Assembly (NCBI RefSeq): GCF_015712165.1
Contig: NZ_JADPZX010000001.1
Span: 3,472,001-3,536,000 of the forward strand
DNA: 64,000 bases
Direction of reading: 5' to 3'
Source: Streptomyces spinoverrucosus
GTDB lineage: Bacteria; Actinomycetota; Actinomycetes; Streptomycetales; Streptomycetaceae
Numbering within the stretch: position 1 is the stretch's first letter; every line of letters starts with the position of its first letter. The notes beneath the pieces are model-generated. The model was not told the DNA's origin. It was given only the letters and a program-made list of their open reading frames with translations, and ran no database searches. Of this stretch, positions 13,323-21,526 are shown piece by piece. A program made the translations under genes and the position numbers.

Positions 13323-14549
13323 ATGAGCGCTGCAACCCCACCCACCGAGCGCCGGGTCTCGGCCCGCATCGGCGCGATCTCCGAGTCCGCCACCCTCGCC
13401 GTGGACGCCAAGGCCAAGGCCCTCAAGGCCGCCGGGCGTCCGGTGATCGGATTCGGCGCCGGCGAGCCCGACTTCCCGACTCCTGACTACATCGTCGAGG
13501 CCGCGATCGAGGCCTGCAAGAACCCCAAGTACCACCGCTACACCCCGGCCGGCGGCCTGCCCGAACTCAAGGCCGCGATCGCCGTGAAGACGCTGCGCGA
13601 CTCCGGTTACGAGGTCGACGCGTCCCAGATCCTGGTCACCAACGGCGGCAAGCAGGCCATCTACGAGGCGTTCGCCGCGATCCTCGACCCGGGCGACGAG
13701 GTCATCGTCCCGGCTCCGTACTGGACGACGTACCCGGAGTCGATCCGGCTGGCCGGCGGTGTCCCGGTCGAGGTCGTCGCCGACGAGACGACCGGTTACC
13801 GCGTCAGCGTGGAGCAGCTGGAGGCGGCCCGCACGGAGAAGACGAAGGTCGTCCTCTTCGTCTCCCCGTCCAACCCGACCGGCGCGGTCTACTCCGAGGC
13901 CGAGACCGAGGCCATCGGCCGCTGGGCCGTCGAGCACGGCCTGTGGGTGCTCACCGACGAGATCTACGAGCACCTGGTCTACGGCGACGCGTCCGCCGTG
14001 TCGATGCCGGCCGTCCTGCCCGAGCTGCGCGACAAGTGCATCGTGGTCAACGGTGTCGCGAAGACGTACGCCATGACCGGCTGGCGAGTGGGCTGGATCA
14101 TCGGCCCGAAGGACGTCGTGAAGGCCGCGACGAACCTCCAGTCGCACGCCACGTCGAACGTCTCGAACGTGGCGCAGGCCGCCGCGCTGGCCGCGGTGTC
14201 CGGCGACCTGGACGCCGTCGCCACAATGCGCGAGGCGTTCGACCGGCGCCGCAGGACCGTCGTCCGGATGCTCAACGAGATCGACGGCGTCGTCTGCCCG
14301 GAGCCCGAGGGCGCCTTCTACGCCTACCCGTCGGTGAAGGCACTGATCGGCAAGGAGATCCGCGGCAAGCGCCCGCAGAACACCGTCGAACTGGCCGCGC
14401 TGATCCTGGAGGAGGTCGAGGTCGCGGTCGTCCCGGGCGAGGCCTTCGGCACGCCGGGCTATCTGCGCCTGTCGTACGCCCTGGGCGACGAGGACCTCGT
14501 CGAGGGCGTCAGCCGCATCCAGAAGCTGCTGGCGGAGGCACGCGACTGA
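13323..14549 (+). CDS. aspC: Pyridoxal-phosphate aspartate aminotransferase
   Basis: Class I aminotransferase that interconverts aspartate/2-oxoglutarate and oxaloacetate/glutamate; 408 aa, cytoplasmic. The Schiff-base lysine lies in [17 protein letters not shown] (Lys247). The cofactor-binding aspartate is in LTDEIYEH (Asp212), the SPSNPTGA motif covers residues 181-188, and a substrate-carboxylate Arg is near the end in [11 protein letters not shown] at 13323 with only a weak ribosome site. Transcribed away from tRNA-Trp and followed by a terminator hairpin. Substrate could be broader (prephenate has been reported for related enzymes), so the specificity is inferred. Confidence 0.9.
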   Translation: MSAATPPTERRVSARIGAISESATLAVDAKAKALKAAGRPVIGFGAGEPDFPTPDYIVEAAIEACKNPKYHRYTPAGGLPELKAAIAVKTLRDSGYEVDASQILVTNGGKQAIYEAFAAILDPGDEVIVPAPYWTTYPESIRLAGGVPVEVVADETTGYRVSVEQLEAARTEKTKVVLFVSPSNPTGAVYSEAETEAIGRWAVEHGLWVLTDEIYEHLVYGDASAVSMPAVLPELRDKCIVVNGVAKTYAMTGWRVGWIIGPKDVVKAATNLQSHATSNVSNVAQAAALAAVSGDLDAVATMREAFDRRRRTVVRMLNEIDGVVCPEPEGAFYAYPSVKALIGKEIRGKRPQNTVELAALILEEVEVAVVPGEAFGTPGYLRLSYALGDEDLVEGVSRIQKLLAEARD

Positions 14550-14564
14550 CGTTCCACGACGTCG

Positions 14565-14596
14565 TTGGCCGTCTCCCTGCAAAGGGGGGCGGCCAA
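14565..14596 (+). terminator. Terminator after aspC
   Basis: TTGGCCG (14565-14571) pairs with CGGCCAA (14590-14596), with a further CCC/GGG core inside, and TTCCGTTTCTTCG follows. It is positioned 15 nt past the aspC stop. Confidence 0.65.
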
Positions 14597-14675
14597 TTCC
14601 GTTTCTTCGTGCGAGCAAGACCACTAACGGGGAAAGCGCTACCGGGGCGAGCGGGGCGTACGGCAGGATCCTGGG

Positions 14676-15731
14676 ATGGAACGTGTACGTGATGTCTCCG
14701 ACCTCCCGAAGGCCCATCTGCACCTGCACTTCACCGGCTCGATGCGGCCGGGCACCCTGCTGGAGCTGGCCGACAAGTACGGCGTACGGCTGCCCGAGGC
14801 GCTGACCGAGGCCTTGTTCAGCGGTGAGCCGCCGCGGCTGCGGGCGACGGACGAGCGGGGCTGGTTCCGCTTCCAGCGCCTGTACGACGCCGCGCGCTCG
14901 TGCCTGAGGCAGCCGGAGGACATTCAGCGGCTGGTTCGGGAGGCGGCCGAGGAGGACCTGAGGGACGGCTCGGGCTGGCTGGAGATCCAGGTCGACCCGA
15001 CGTCGTACGCCCCGCGCCTGGGCGGCCTGATCCCGGCGCTGGAGATCATCCTGGACGCGGTGGAGACGGCGTCGCGGGAGACCGGGCTCGGGATGCGCCT
15101 GCTGGTCGCGGCCAACCGTATGAAGCACCCGCTGGACGCCCGTACGCTGGCCCGACTGGCCGTCCGTTACGCCGACCGGGGCGTGGTCGGCTTCGGCCTC
15201 TCCAACGACGAGCGGCGCGGCATGGCCCGCGACTTCGACCGCGCCTTCGCCATCGCCCGCGACGGCGGCCTCCTGTCCGCCCCGCACGGCGGCGAACTGA
15301 CCGGCCCCGCCTCGGTCCGCGACTGCCTGGACGACCTGGACGCCGACCGGGTGGGCCACGGCGTGCGCGCGGCAGAGGACCCGCGCCTGCTGAAGCGCCT
15401 GGCCGACCGGGGCGTCACCTGCGAGGTGTGCCCGGCCTCGAACGTGGCCCTCGGCGTCTACGAGAAGCCCGAGGACGTCCCCCTGCGCACCCTCTTCGAG
15501 GCCGGTGTCCCGATGGCCCTGGGCGCCGACGACCCGCTTCTGTTCGGCTCCCGCCTGGCGGCCCAGTACGAGATCGCCCGCGAGCACCACGCCTTCACCG
15601 ACGCGGAACTTGCCGAACTGGCCCGCCAGTCGGTACGGGCCTCGGCGGCGCCGGAGGAGACGAAAACGAGGCTGCTGGCAGGGGTGGACGCCTGGCTGAC
15701 CGCCGCCGAGCCCGCCGCCGACGACGGCTGA
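14676..15731 (+). CDS. add: Adenosine/adenine deaminase family protein
   Basis: Zinc-dependent purine deaminase that converts adenosine to inosine in purine salvage; 351 aa. The metal-binding HLHLH (His14-His18), APHGGELTG (His and catalytic Glu), DRVGHGVRA and the terminal GADDPLLFG aspartates are all present, so the active site looks complete. ATG at 14676. Its 3' end faces murB across an array of palindromic repeats. Members of this family also deaminate adenine or modified purines, so the exact substrate is not certain. Confidence 0.88.
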   Translation: MERVRDVSDLPKAHLHLHFTGSMRPGTLLELADKYGVRLPEALTEALFSGEPPRLRATDERGWFRFQRLYDAARSCLRQPEDIQRLVREAAEEDLRDGSGWLEIQVDPTSYAPRLGGLIPALEIILDAVETASRETGLGMRLLVAANRMKHPLDARTLARLAVRYADRGVVGFGLSNDERRGMARDFDRAFAIARDGGLLSAPHGGELTGPASVRDCLDDLDADRVGHGVRAAEDPRLLKRLADRGVTCEVCPASNVALGVYEKPEDVPLRTLFEAGVPMALGADDPLLFGSRLAAQYEIAREHHAFTDAELAELARQSVRASAAPEETKTRLLAGVDAWLTAAEPAADDG

Positions 15732-15740
15732 GCCTCGCCG

Positions 15741-15985
15741 CCTGGGGGCTGCCCCGGCCCAAAAGGCAGCCTCTGCCTGGAGGCTGCGCCCCGGCACAAA
15801 GGCTGGCCTCTGCCCGGAGGCTGCCCCGGCCCAGAGGCTGGCCTCTCCCTGGAGGCTGCGCCGGCACAAAGGCTGGCCTCCGCCTGGAGGCTGCCCCGGC
15901 ACAAAGGCTGGCCTCCGCCTGGAGGCTGCCCCGGCACAAAGGCTGGCCTCCGCCTGGAGGCTGCGCCCCGGCCCAGAGGCTGCGC
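15741..15985. repeat. Tandem array of about seven palindromic 35-37-nt units
   Basis: Between the convergent add and murB genes about seven units follow head to tail. Each begins CCTGGAGGCTGC, passes through CCGGCACAAAGG and ends GGCTGGCCTCCG; some units have two extra bases (CGCCCCGG). GGAGGC at the start pairs with GCCTCC at the end, so every unit can fold as a hairpin. Two adjacent central units are identical. It may serve as a bidirectional terminator; there is no spacer structure like CRISPR. Confidence 0.85.
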
Positions 15986-17041
15986 CTAGAGGCTGACCCC
16001 GACCGTCACCGGCTCGTTGACCAGGGTGATCCCGAAGGCCTCACGCACCCCGGCGACGACCTCGCGGGCCAGCGCCAGCAGGTCCTCCGTGGTCGCCTCG
16101 CCGCGGTTGGTGAGGGCGAGGGTGTGCTTCGAGGAGATCCGGGCGGGCCCGGTGCCGTAGCCCTTGCTGAATCCGGCCTTGTCGATCAGCCAGGCGGCGG
16201 AGGTCTTGGTGTGCCCGTCCCCGGCCGGGTACGCCGGCGGCTCCACGCCCTCGCCGAGCCGCTCCCGCACGCGCGCGTGGAACGCGGCGAACTGGGTGGC
16301 CGTGAGGATCGGGTTGGTGAAGAAGGAGCCGGCGGACCAGGTGTCGTGGTCCTCGGAGTCGAGCACCATGCCCTTCCCGGCGCGCAGCTTCAGCACGGTG
16401 TCGCGGGCGTCGCCGAGCGGAACCCGGTTGCCCGGTTCGACCCCGAGCGCGCGGGCGGTCTCGGCGTACCGGATGGGCCCCGACAGCCCGCCCGCGTCCT
16501 GAAGCTCGAAGCGGACGCGCAGGACGACATACCGCTCGGGGTCGGCCTTGAAGCGGCTGTGGCGGTACGAGAACCCGCACTCGGCGTTCGTCAGGGTGAC
16601 CGTCTCGCCCGCCTCGCGGTCGTAGGCGATCACCTCGGTGATGGTGGAGGAGACCTCCTGGCCGTACGCCCCGACGTTCTGGATCGGCGTCGCGCCCGCC
16701 GACCCCGGGATCCCGGCCAGGCACTCGACACCGGCGAGCCCGGCCTCCACGGTGCGCGCGACGGCGTCCGTCCACACCTCACCGGCGGCCAGCTCCAGCC
16801 GCGTGCCGACCAGCTCGAAGCCGCGGGTGGCGATGCGCAGGGCCGTTCCGTCGAACCCCTTGTCGCCGACGACCAGATTCGAACCACCGCCGATGACCAG
16901 CAACGGCGTCCCGTTGGCGTCGGCCTCCCGGACGACGTCGACGACCTCGGCGTCGGTCGTCGCGGTCACCAGCCGGGTCGCGGGACCGCCCAGCCGGAAC
17001 GTGGTCAACGGGGCGAGGGGGGCGTCGTGGAGTACCTGCAC
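15986..17041 (-). CDS. murB: UDP-N-acetylenolpyruvoylglucosamine reductase
   Basis: FAD/NADPH enzyme that makes UDP-N-acetylmuramic acid in peptidoglycan synthesis; 351 aa, cytoplasmic. The FAD-binding GGGSNLVVGDKGFDG (about residues 52-66), the AGIPGSAGATPIQNVGAYGQEV loop and the AGSFFTNPIL segment with the catalytic serine are clear. GTG start at 17041. Two MaoC genes lie upstream on the same strand; a hairpin at 17115-17148 probably ends their transcript before murB. Confidence 0.96.
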   Translation of the reverse strand: MQVLHDAPLAPLTTFRLGGPATRLVTATTDAEVVDVVREADANGTPLLVIGGGSNLVVGDKGFDGTALRIATRGFELVGTRLELAAGEVWTDAVARTVEAGLAGVECLAGIPGSAGATPIQNVGAYGQEVSSTITEVIAYDREAGETVTLTNAECGFSYRHSRFKADPERYVVLRVRFELQDAGGLSGPIRYAETARALGVEPGNRVPLGDARDTVLKLRAGKGMVLDSEDHDTWSAGSFFTNPILTATQFAAFHARVRERLGEGVEPPAYPAGDGHTKTSAAWLIDKAGFSKGYGTGPARISSKHTLALTNRGEATTEDLLALAREVVAGVREAFGITLVNEPVTVGVSL

Positions 17042-17114
17042 GCGCCAAGACTACGAGACGGCACTGACAGGCTCCGTGGCGCACGCGCACGTGCCCCTGT
17101 CGCGGCAGACAGCG

Positions 17115-17148
17115 GTAAGGGGCGCCCGCCATTGCGAACGCCCCTTAC
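17115..17148 (-). terminator. Hairpin downstream of the MaoC pair
   Basis: GTAAGGGGCG (17115-17124) and CGCCCCTTAC (17139-17148) form a 10-bp stem 14 nt beyond the stop of the second dehydratase gene on the minus strand. Confidence 0.6.
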
Positions 17149-17161
17149 TCAAGTGCACAGC

Positions 17162-17590
17162 TCAGGCCAGCCGGACGACCGCCCGGGACATGCCCAGGAC
17201 CTTCTGTCCGGCGCTGGTCGCCGTGAGGTCCACGCGGACGGTGTTGTCGTCGAGCTTGGCGGCCACCTTGCCGCTGACCTCGATCGTCGCCCCCTGGTCG
17301 TCGTTCGGGACGACGACGGGCTTGGTGAAACGGACGCCGTACTCGACGACCGCACCAGGGTCCCCGGCCCAGTCGGTGACCACGCGGATCGCCTCGGCCA
17401 TGGTGAACATGCCGTGCGCGATGACGTCCGGCAGGCCCACCTCCTTGGCGAACTTCTCGTTCCAGTGGATCGGGTTGAAGTCCCCGGAGGCGCCCGCGTA
17501 CTGGACGAGCGTGGCGCGGGTCACGGGGAAGGTCTGCGCGGGCAGTTCGGTGCCGACCTCGATGTCGGCGTACGCGATCTTGGCCGTCAT
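17162..17590 (-). CDS. MaoC family dehydratase
   Basis: Hot-dog-fold (R)-enoyl hydratase-like protein of 142 aa. The hydratase motif with the catalytic Asp/His pair is visible as GASGDFNPIHWNEKFAKEVGLPDVIAHGMFT (about residues 36-63). From memory, in mycobacteria an adjacent pair of this kind (HadA/HadB type) works as a heterodimer in FAS-II; here it probably acts on fatty acyl intermediates, but the pathway is inferred. Four nucleotides separate it from the upstream partner, so they are almost certainly co-translated. Confidence 0.85.
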   Translation of the reverse strand: MTAKIAYADIEVGTELPAQTFPVTRATLVQYAGASGDFNPIHWNEKFAKEVGLPDVIAHGMFTMAEAIRVVTDWAGDPGAVVEYGVRFTKPVVVPNDDQGATIEVSGKVAAKLDDNTVRVDLTATSAGQKVLGMSRAVVRLA

Positions 17591-17594
17591 CTGC

Positions 17595-18047
17595 TCACGC
17601 CTCCTCGGGCCCGCGGGCCACCAGCTTGGTCCAGGCGGTCACGACGTGCTCCCCGGCCTCGTCGTGCACCTCGCCGCGGACGTCCAGGATGTCGTTGCCG
17701 GCCAGCGACTTGATGGCCTCGATGGTCGAGGTGACCGTGAGCCGGTCACCGGCGCGCACCGGCCGGCTGTAGGCGAACTTCTGGTCGCCGTGCACGACGC
17801 GGCTGTAGTCCAGCCCTAGCTGCGGGTCGTCGATGACCTGCCGCGCCGCCCTGAAAGTGATCGCGAACACGAAGGTGGGCGGGGCGATCACGTCGGGGTG
17901 GCCGAGGGCCTTGGCGGCTTCCGGGTCCACGTAGGCCGGGTTGGCGTCTCCCACCGCCTCCGCGAACTCACGGATCTTCTCCCGGCCCACCTCGTAGGGG
18001 TCGGTGGGCGGGTAGCTCCGCCCCACGAAGGACTGGTCGAGCGCCAT
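17595..18047 (-). CDS. MaoC-like N-terminal-type dehydratase (UPF0336-like)
   Basis: 150-aa hot-dog protein (MALDQSFVGRSYPPTDPYEVGREKI...) of the type that lacks the catalytic Asp/His pair and partners with the MaoC hydratase next door. The ATG at 18047 is favoured by AGGAGG 8-10 nt upstream. The in-frame upstream extension is rejected. DANPAYVDPEAAKALGHPDVIAPPTFVF is the conserved core. It is probably the substrate-binding half of a heterodimeric enoyl hydratase (HadA-like). Confidence 0.83.
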   Translation of the reverse strand: MALDQSFVGRSYPPTDPYEVGREKIREFAEAVGDANPAYVDPEAAKALGHPDVIAPPTFVFAITFRAARQVIDDPQLGLDYSRVVHGDQKFAYSRPVRAGDRLTVTSTIEAIKSLAGNDILDVRGEVHDEAGEHVVTAWTKLVARGPEEA

Positions 18048-18166
18048 GGCTCGGTACCTCCTGGTTTCTGCTCTGGTCGACCCACCGTGCCGGGTCAACC
18101 GTATAAAAGCCGCTGTGGCCGATTGCGCTCAGTGGCCACGCCCGGCCAAAAGGGTGACCGAAAAGC

Positions 18167-18204
18167 CACGAGGCCGCCCCCTGAACTGCGGGGGCGGCCT
18201 CGTG
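18167..18204 (-). terminator. Intrinsic terminator of rpmG
   Basis: A perfect 15-bp stem (18167-18181 with 18190-18204), an 8-nt loop and GGCTTTTCGG follow on the minus strand, about 30 nt past the rpmG stop. Confidence 0.85.
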
Positions 18205-18235
18205 TACGAGCCGTACGAAGAAGTACGAGCCTGCG

Positions 18236-18400
18236 TCAGCGCGTTTCGCGGTGCGCGGTGTGCGCGTTGCAACGCGGACAGTGCTTCTTCATCTCAAGAC
18301 GGTCCGGGTTGTTACGCCGGTTCTTCTTGGTGATGTAGTTCCGCTCCTTGCACTCCACGCAGGCCAGCGTGATCTTCGGGCGGACGTCGGTGGCAGCCAC
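18236..18400 (-). CDS. rpmG: 50S ribosomal protein L33 (zinc-binding type)
   Basis: 54-aa ribosomal protein ([20 protein letters not shown]...[15 protein letters not shown]). The two CxxC motifs (CVEC and CPRC) form a zinc ribbon, so this is the C+ paralogue. The GTG start at 18400 is preceded by AAGGAG. It lies downstream of tRNA-Thr and tRNA-Met on the same strand, a conserved arrangement in Streptomyces as I recall, and ends at a strong terminator. Confidence 0.95.
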   Translation of the reverse strand: MAATDVRPKITLACVECKERNYITKKNRRNNPDRLEMKKHCPRCNAHTAHRETR

Positions 18401-18489
18401 GTGAGTGCTCCTTGACGAACGGGTAGGTTAATTCAACGCAAGAAAGAGTAGCCGATCGAAGGACCGACCCCGCAATCGGCTACTGTCAG

Positions 18490-18562
18490 TAGCGGTGACC
18501 GGACTTGAACCGGTGACACAGCGATTATGAGCCGCTTGCTCTACCGACTGAGCTACACCGCT
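18490..18562 (-). tRNA. tRNA-Met (anticodon CAT)
   Basis: A 73-nt cloverleaf on the minus strand with acceptor AGCGGTG/CACCGCT, anticodon loop CTCATAA and T loop TTCAAGT. The first acceptor pair is a normal A-U, so it is an elongator rather than an initiator tRNA. Confidence 0.93.
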
Positions 18563-18608
18563 GCGGTGCGATCGGGCCCCGCCTGACGGCGGAAACCTCT
18601 CACACCAG

Positions 18609-18681
18609 AGCCCCAAAACGGAATCGAACCGTTGACCTTCTCCTTACCATGGAGACGCTCTGCCGACTGAGCTATTGGGGC
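18609..18681 (-). tRNA. tRNA-Thr (anticodon GGT)
   Basis: A 73-nt cloverleaf on the minus strand with acceptor GCCCCAA/TTGGGGC, anticodon stem TCTCC/GGAGA with GGT in the loop, and T loop TTCGATT. It is first in the tRNA-Thr, tRNA-Met, rpmG series. Confidence 0.95.
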
Positions 18682-18692
18682 GAGCGATGAAG

Positions 18693-18722
18693 ACATTACA
18701 CGCTCGGCCGCCGTTCACCCAA
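18693..18722 (-). promoter_or_regulatory. Candidate promoter for tRNA-Thr/tRNA-Met/rpmG
   Basis: On the minus strand TTGGGT (18717-18722) and TAATGT (18693-18698) are 18 nt apart. Transcription would start a few nucleotides before the tRNA-Thr 5' end. Confidence 0.45.
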
Positions 18723-18960
18723 ATCCGTTTCCCCGTCTCCATCCCGCCCCCGTCGCGCACCTCTCAGCAGCCCCGCGGGCCGCTCGGACACCGGACTCGG
18801 TCGGCGGACCACACCGGTACGACTATTGCGCTCCTGCGCGCCACAGACCGAACGCCGTCCTAGGCTCGACTCACTCTGCGTGATCTTGCGTCCATGACGC
18901 GGCGGTACGTCATGAGACCCGACTCCGATCCCAGCCGAACTCGAAACGTCCTGGAGCACG

Positions 18961-20256
18961 ATGCCCGACAGCCAGCCGCAGCCGCCTCACTCGTCGTCGC
19001 CCCTGCCGGGCTCGGGACAGGGCGACGCGGCCAGTCTGCTGCTGTGCGGCGCGCGCCTCACGGACGGCCGGACCGTGGACGTCCGGCTGGGCGGCGGGCG
19101 TATCGAGGCGGTGGGTACGGCGGGCAGCCTGGGCGGCTCTCGCGGTGGCGGTGGCGGTGGCGGTGGCGGTGGCAGCGGCGGCGGTGGCGGCCGGGTGGAT
19201 CTCAGCGGCTACCTCCTCCTGCCGGCCCCGGCCGAACCGCACGCCCACGCCGACACGGCCCTGTCCGCCGACGCCGACGGCCCGGTCTCGTACGACCCCC
19301 AGGACGTCCAGCGCCGGGCCACCGAGGCCACGCTGCTGCAACTCGGGCACGGGGCGACCGCGCTGCGGGCCCACGTGCGCGTGGGTGATGTTCAGGGGCT
19401 GGGCGCGCTGACCGCCGTACTGCGGGCGCGGCGGTCGTTGCGCGGGCTCGCGGAGCTGACGGCGGTGGCGATGCCGCGGGTGCTGACCGGGGTGGCCGGG
19501 GCGGACGGGCTCGCCATGCTGCGCGACGCGATGAAGATGGGCGCCTCCGTGGTGGGCGGCTGTCCGGATCTCGACCCCGATCCGACGGGCTATGTGGAGT
19601 CCGTCCTGACGGTCGCCTCCGAACACGGCTGCCCCGTCGACCTGCACACCGACGCCACCGACCCGGCCCGTCTCGCCCGCCTTGCCGCGATGGCCGGCGG
19701 CCTGCGCCCCGGCGTGACGATCGGCCCGTGCGGCGGCCTCGGCCACCTGCCCACCGACGTGGCGTCCCGCACCGCCGACCAGCTGGCGGCGGCGGGCGTG
19801 ACCGTGGTGTGCCTGCCGCAGGGCGGCTGCGCGGGCGCCGACCGGCACGGTACGACGCCCGTACGGCTGCTGCGCGCCGCCGGCGTACGCCTCGCCGCCG
19901 GCAGCGGCGCCCTGCGGGACACCTCGAACCCGGTGGGGCGCGGCGACCCCCTGGAGGCCGCCTACCTCCTGGCCTCCCACCACGGCCTGCGCCCCGAGGA
20001 CGCCTACGAGGCCGTGAGCACCTCTGCCCGCGCCGCCATGGGCCTGCCCGAGGTACGCGTGGAGGCGGGCTTCCCGGCCGAGCTGCTGGCGGTGCGCGGA
20101 GAACGGCTGGCGGGTGCCCTGTCACTGGCGTACAGCCGGATCGTGGTGCACCGGGGGCGCGTGGTGGCTCGGACGAGCGCGGTACGCGAGTACTGCAACT
20201 CGGCCGCGTCGGCGGAGCTGGGACTGCCGCGGCAGGGGCGGGGCGAGTTGTCGTAG
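18961..20256 (+). CDS. Amidohydrolase-fold protein, probably catalytically impaired
   Basis: 431-aa protein of the cytosine deaminase-like amidohydrolase superfamily. The first metal motif HAH (His94, His96) and a later His229 (DLHTDATD) are present. However, compared from memory with E. coli CodA, the Glu after HxD is Ala232, the SH motif after the next strand is replaced by GPCGG, and the final metal Asp (GHDD type) is replaced in AAGSGALRD. A 16-residue Gly/Ser run (residues 62-77), from an expanded GGTGGC-type repeat at about 19143-19193, sits in the N-terminal beta region. It may be a pseudo-enzyme or have an unusual chemistry. ATG at 18961. Confidence 0.75.
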   Translation: MPDSQPQPPHSSSPLPGSGQGDAASLLLCGARLTDGRTVDVRLGGGRIEAVGTAGSLGGSRGGGGGGGGGGSGGGGGRVDLSGYLLLPAPAEPHAHADTALSADADGPVSYDPQDVQRRATEATLLQLGHGATALRAHVRVGDVQGLGALTAVLRARRSLRGLAELTAVAMPRVLTGVAGADGLAMLRDAMKMGASVVGGCPDLDPDPTGYVESVLTVASEHGCPVDLHTDATDPARLARLAAMAGGLRPGVTIGPCGGLGHLPTDVASRTADQLAAAGVTVVCLPQGGCAGADRHGTTPVRLLRAAGVRLAAGSGALRDTSNPVGRGDPLEAAYLLASHHGLRPEDAYEAVSTSARAAMGLPEVRVEAGFPAELLAVRGERLAGALSLAYSRIVVHRGRVVARTSAVREYCNSAASAELGLPRQGRGELS

Positions 20257-20356
20257 GCACCCACCCTGAACCCTTTCAACCCCGCCCATCTCGTGAGGCT
20301 GAGACACCACCCATCTCATGCGGCGGATGCGGCCGTTCGGGCGTACGGTCGGAAGC

Positions 20357-21013
20357 ATGCGCATTGTCATCGCTGGAGGTCATGGACAGATCGCGTTGCG
20401 GCTGGAGCGCCTGCTCTCCGCGCGCGGCTACGAGGTGGCGGGCATCATCCGCCGCGCCGAACAGGGCGACGATCTGCGGGAGGCCGGCGCCGAACCCGTC
20501 CTGCTGGACCTGGAGTCGGCCACGGTCGAGCAGGTCGCGGCGCATCTGCAGGGTGCCGACGCGGCGGTGTTCGCGGCCGGTGCAGGCCCGGGCAGCGGGG
20601 CGGCACGCAAGGACACGGTGGACAAGGGCGCGGCCGTGCTGTTCGCGGACGCGGCGGCCCGGGCGGGCGTACGCCGCTTCCTGATCGTCTCCTCGATGGG
20701 CGCCGACCCGAACCACCAGGGCGACGAGGTCTTCGACGTCTACCTGCGCGCCAAGGGCGAGGCCGACGCCCACATCAGCCGCCAGGACGCGCTTGACTGG
20801 ACGATCCTGCGCCCCGGCACGCTGACGGACGACGCCGGCACCGGCCTCGTCCGCCTGGAGGCGCACACCGGCCGGGGCCCGATCCCGCGCAACGACGTGG
20901 CCACCGTCCTTGCCGAACTGCTCGACACCCCGGCGACGGCCGGTCTGACCCTGGAACTGATCGGCGGGTCGACACCGGTCTCGGTGGCCGTGAAGTCGGT
21001 GGCCGGAAACTGA
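20357..21013 (+). CDS. NAD(P)-binding atypical short-chain dehydrogenase/epimerase
   Basis: 218-aa Rossmann-fold protein of the NmrA/atypical SDR type. The N-terminal GGHGQIALRL matches the GxxGxxG dinucleotide loop. FLIVSSMGAD and a Tyr-containing segment (FDVYLRAKGEAD) are where the SDR Ser and YxxxK are expected, with K present. ATG at 20357 with GGAAG upstream is preferred to an in-frame start at 20318. Substrate unknown; such proteins act as oxidoreductases or redox sensors. It is 100 nt after the amidohydrolase-like gene and may share its transcript. Confidence 0.82.
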   Translation: MRIVIAGGHGQIALRLERLLSARGYEVAGIIRRAEQGDDLREAGAEPVLLDLESATVEQVAAHLQGADAAVFAAGAGPGSGAARKDTVDKGAAVLFADAAARAGVRRFLIVSSMGADPNHQGDEVFDVYLRAKGEADAHISRQDALDWTILRPGTLTDDAGTGLVRLEAHTGRGPIPRNDVATVLAELLDTPATAGLTLELIGGSTPVSVAVKSVAGN

Positions 21014-21068
21014 GGCCGACCGCGGCGGCGGTTCCCGCGTCGGCAGGCCCCTCGGACGGCCTCCGCCC

Positions 21069-21290
21069 CTAGAACAGCGGCAGCTGTCCGGGGTACTCCG
21101 GCACGACATGCCCGTCCAACGACGGCTGAACCGCTCCCAGTTGCGCCTGCCGAAGCGACCCGGGGCAGGAGACGAGCCGACCGGTCTCTCGCGCACCGGG
21201 CGGGTCGTGCCGGGCGAACCGTCCCGCGACGACGGCGATCTCACGACGGCACTCGGGGCAGGTTCTGCGGCGGGAGGAGCGGGAGCTCAT
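21069..21290 (-). CDS. Small hypothetical protein with a CPEC motif
   Basis: 73-aa basic protein (MSSRSSRRRTCPECRREIAVVAG...GQLPLF). One CxxC pair is near the N-terminus and a single Cys at about residue 42; one zinc-knuckle half may be completed by His/Cys or by dimerisation. Codon use is typical of the host and the protein ends in PEYPGQLPLF, which looks like a peptide motif. The ATG is at 21290; an in-frame extension further upstream is rejected because it runs through repeats. No function recognised. Confidence 0.6.
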   Translation of the reverse strand: MSSRSSRRRTCPECRREIAVVAGRFARHDPPGARETGRLVSCPGSLRQAQLGAVQPSLDGHVVPEYPGQLPLF

Positions 21291-21376
21291 GGGGTCAGTG
21301 TGCCCGAACACCCCTTCGGTCCCAGCAAGTCCGGCGGTCCGCTCTCCGAAACGGGGCTCAGCCACCAGGGCTCGTT

Positions 21377-21408
21377 GCCGCCGGTCGCCCTCAGGAGCGA
21401 CCGGCGGC
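21377..21408. terminator. 12-bp hairpin
   Basis: GCCGCCGGTCGC (21377-21388) and GCGACCGGCGGC (21397-21408) form a perfect stem with an 8-nt loop, between the small CPEC gene and the membrane protein gene, both on the minus strand. It could terminate the latter; no T-run. Confidence 0.5.
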
Positions 21409-21463
21409 GCGCAAATGTCTCCGGCGGCGCGCAAAATGTCTCCGGCGGCGCGCAACTGTCTCC
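21403..21463. repeat. Three tandem 20-21-bp repeats
   Basis: Three copies of GGCGGCGCGCAAATGTCTCC-like sequence (21403-21422, 21423-21443, 21444-21463) differ by one inserted A and one A-to-C change. The first overlaps the right arm of the neighbouring hairpin. Unknown role. Confidence 0.8.
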
Positions 21464-21526
21464 AGGCCGGGCCCCCACGCGCGGCAGCCGGGCCGACCGG
21501 GGCCCACCTGCTCGCCTGAACCTCCG

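Noticed and set aside
13269..15902. 877-codon minus-strand frame opposite aspC and add
   Set aside because: Runs through the repeat array and two well-supported plus-strand genes; no domain visible.
15741..15985. Repeat array considered as CRISPR
   Set aside because: Units are contiguous, with no unique spacers and no cas genes nearby.
14900..17713. 937-codon plus-strand frame across add, murB and a MaoC gene
   Set aside because: Overlaps three real genes in the wrong frame and is Arg/Gly/Pro-rich.
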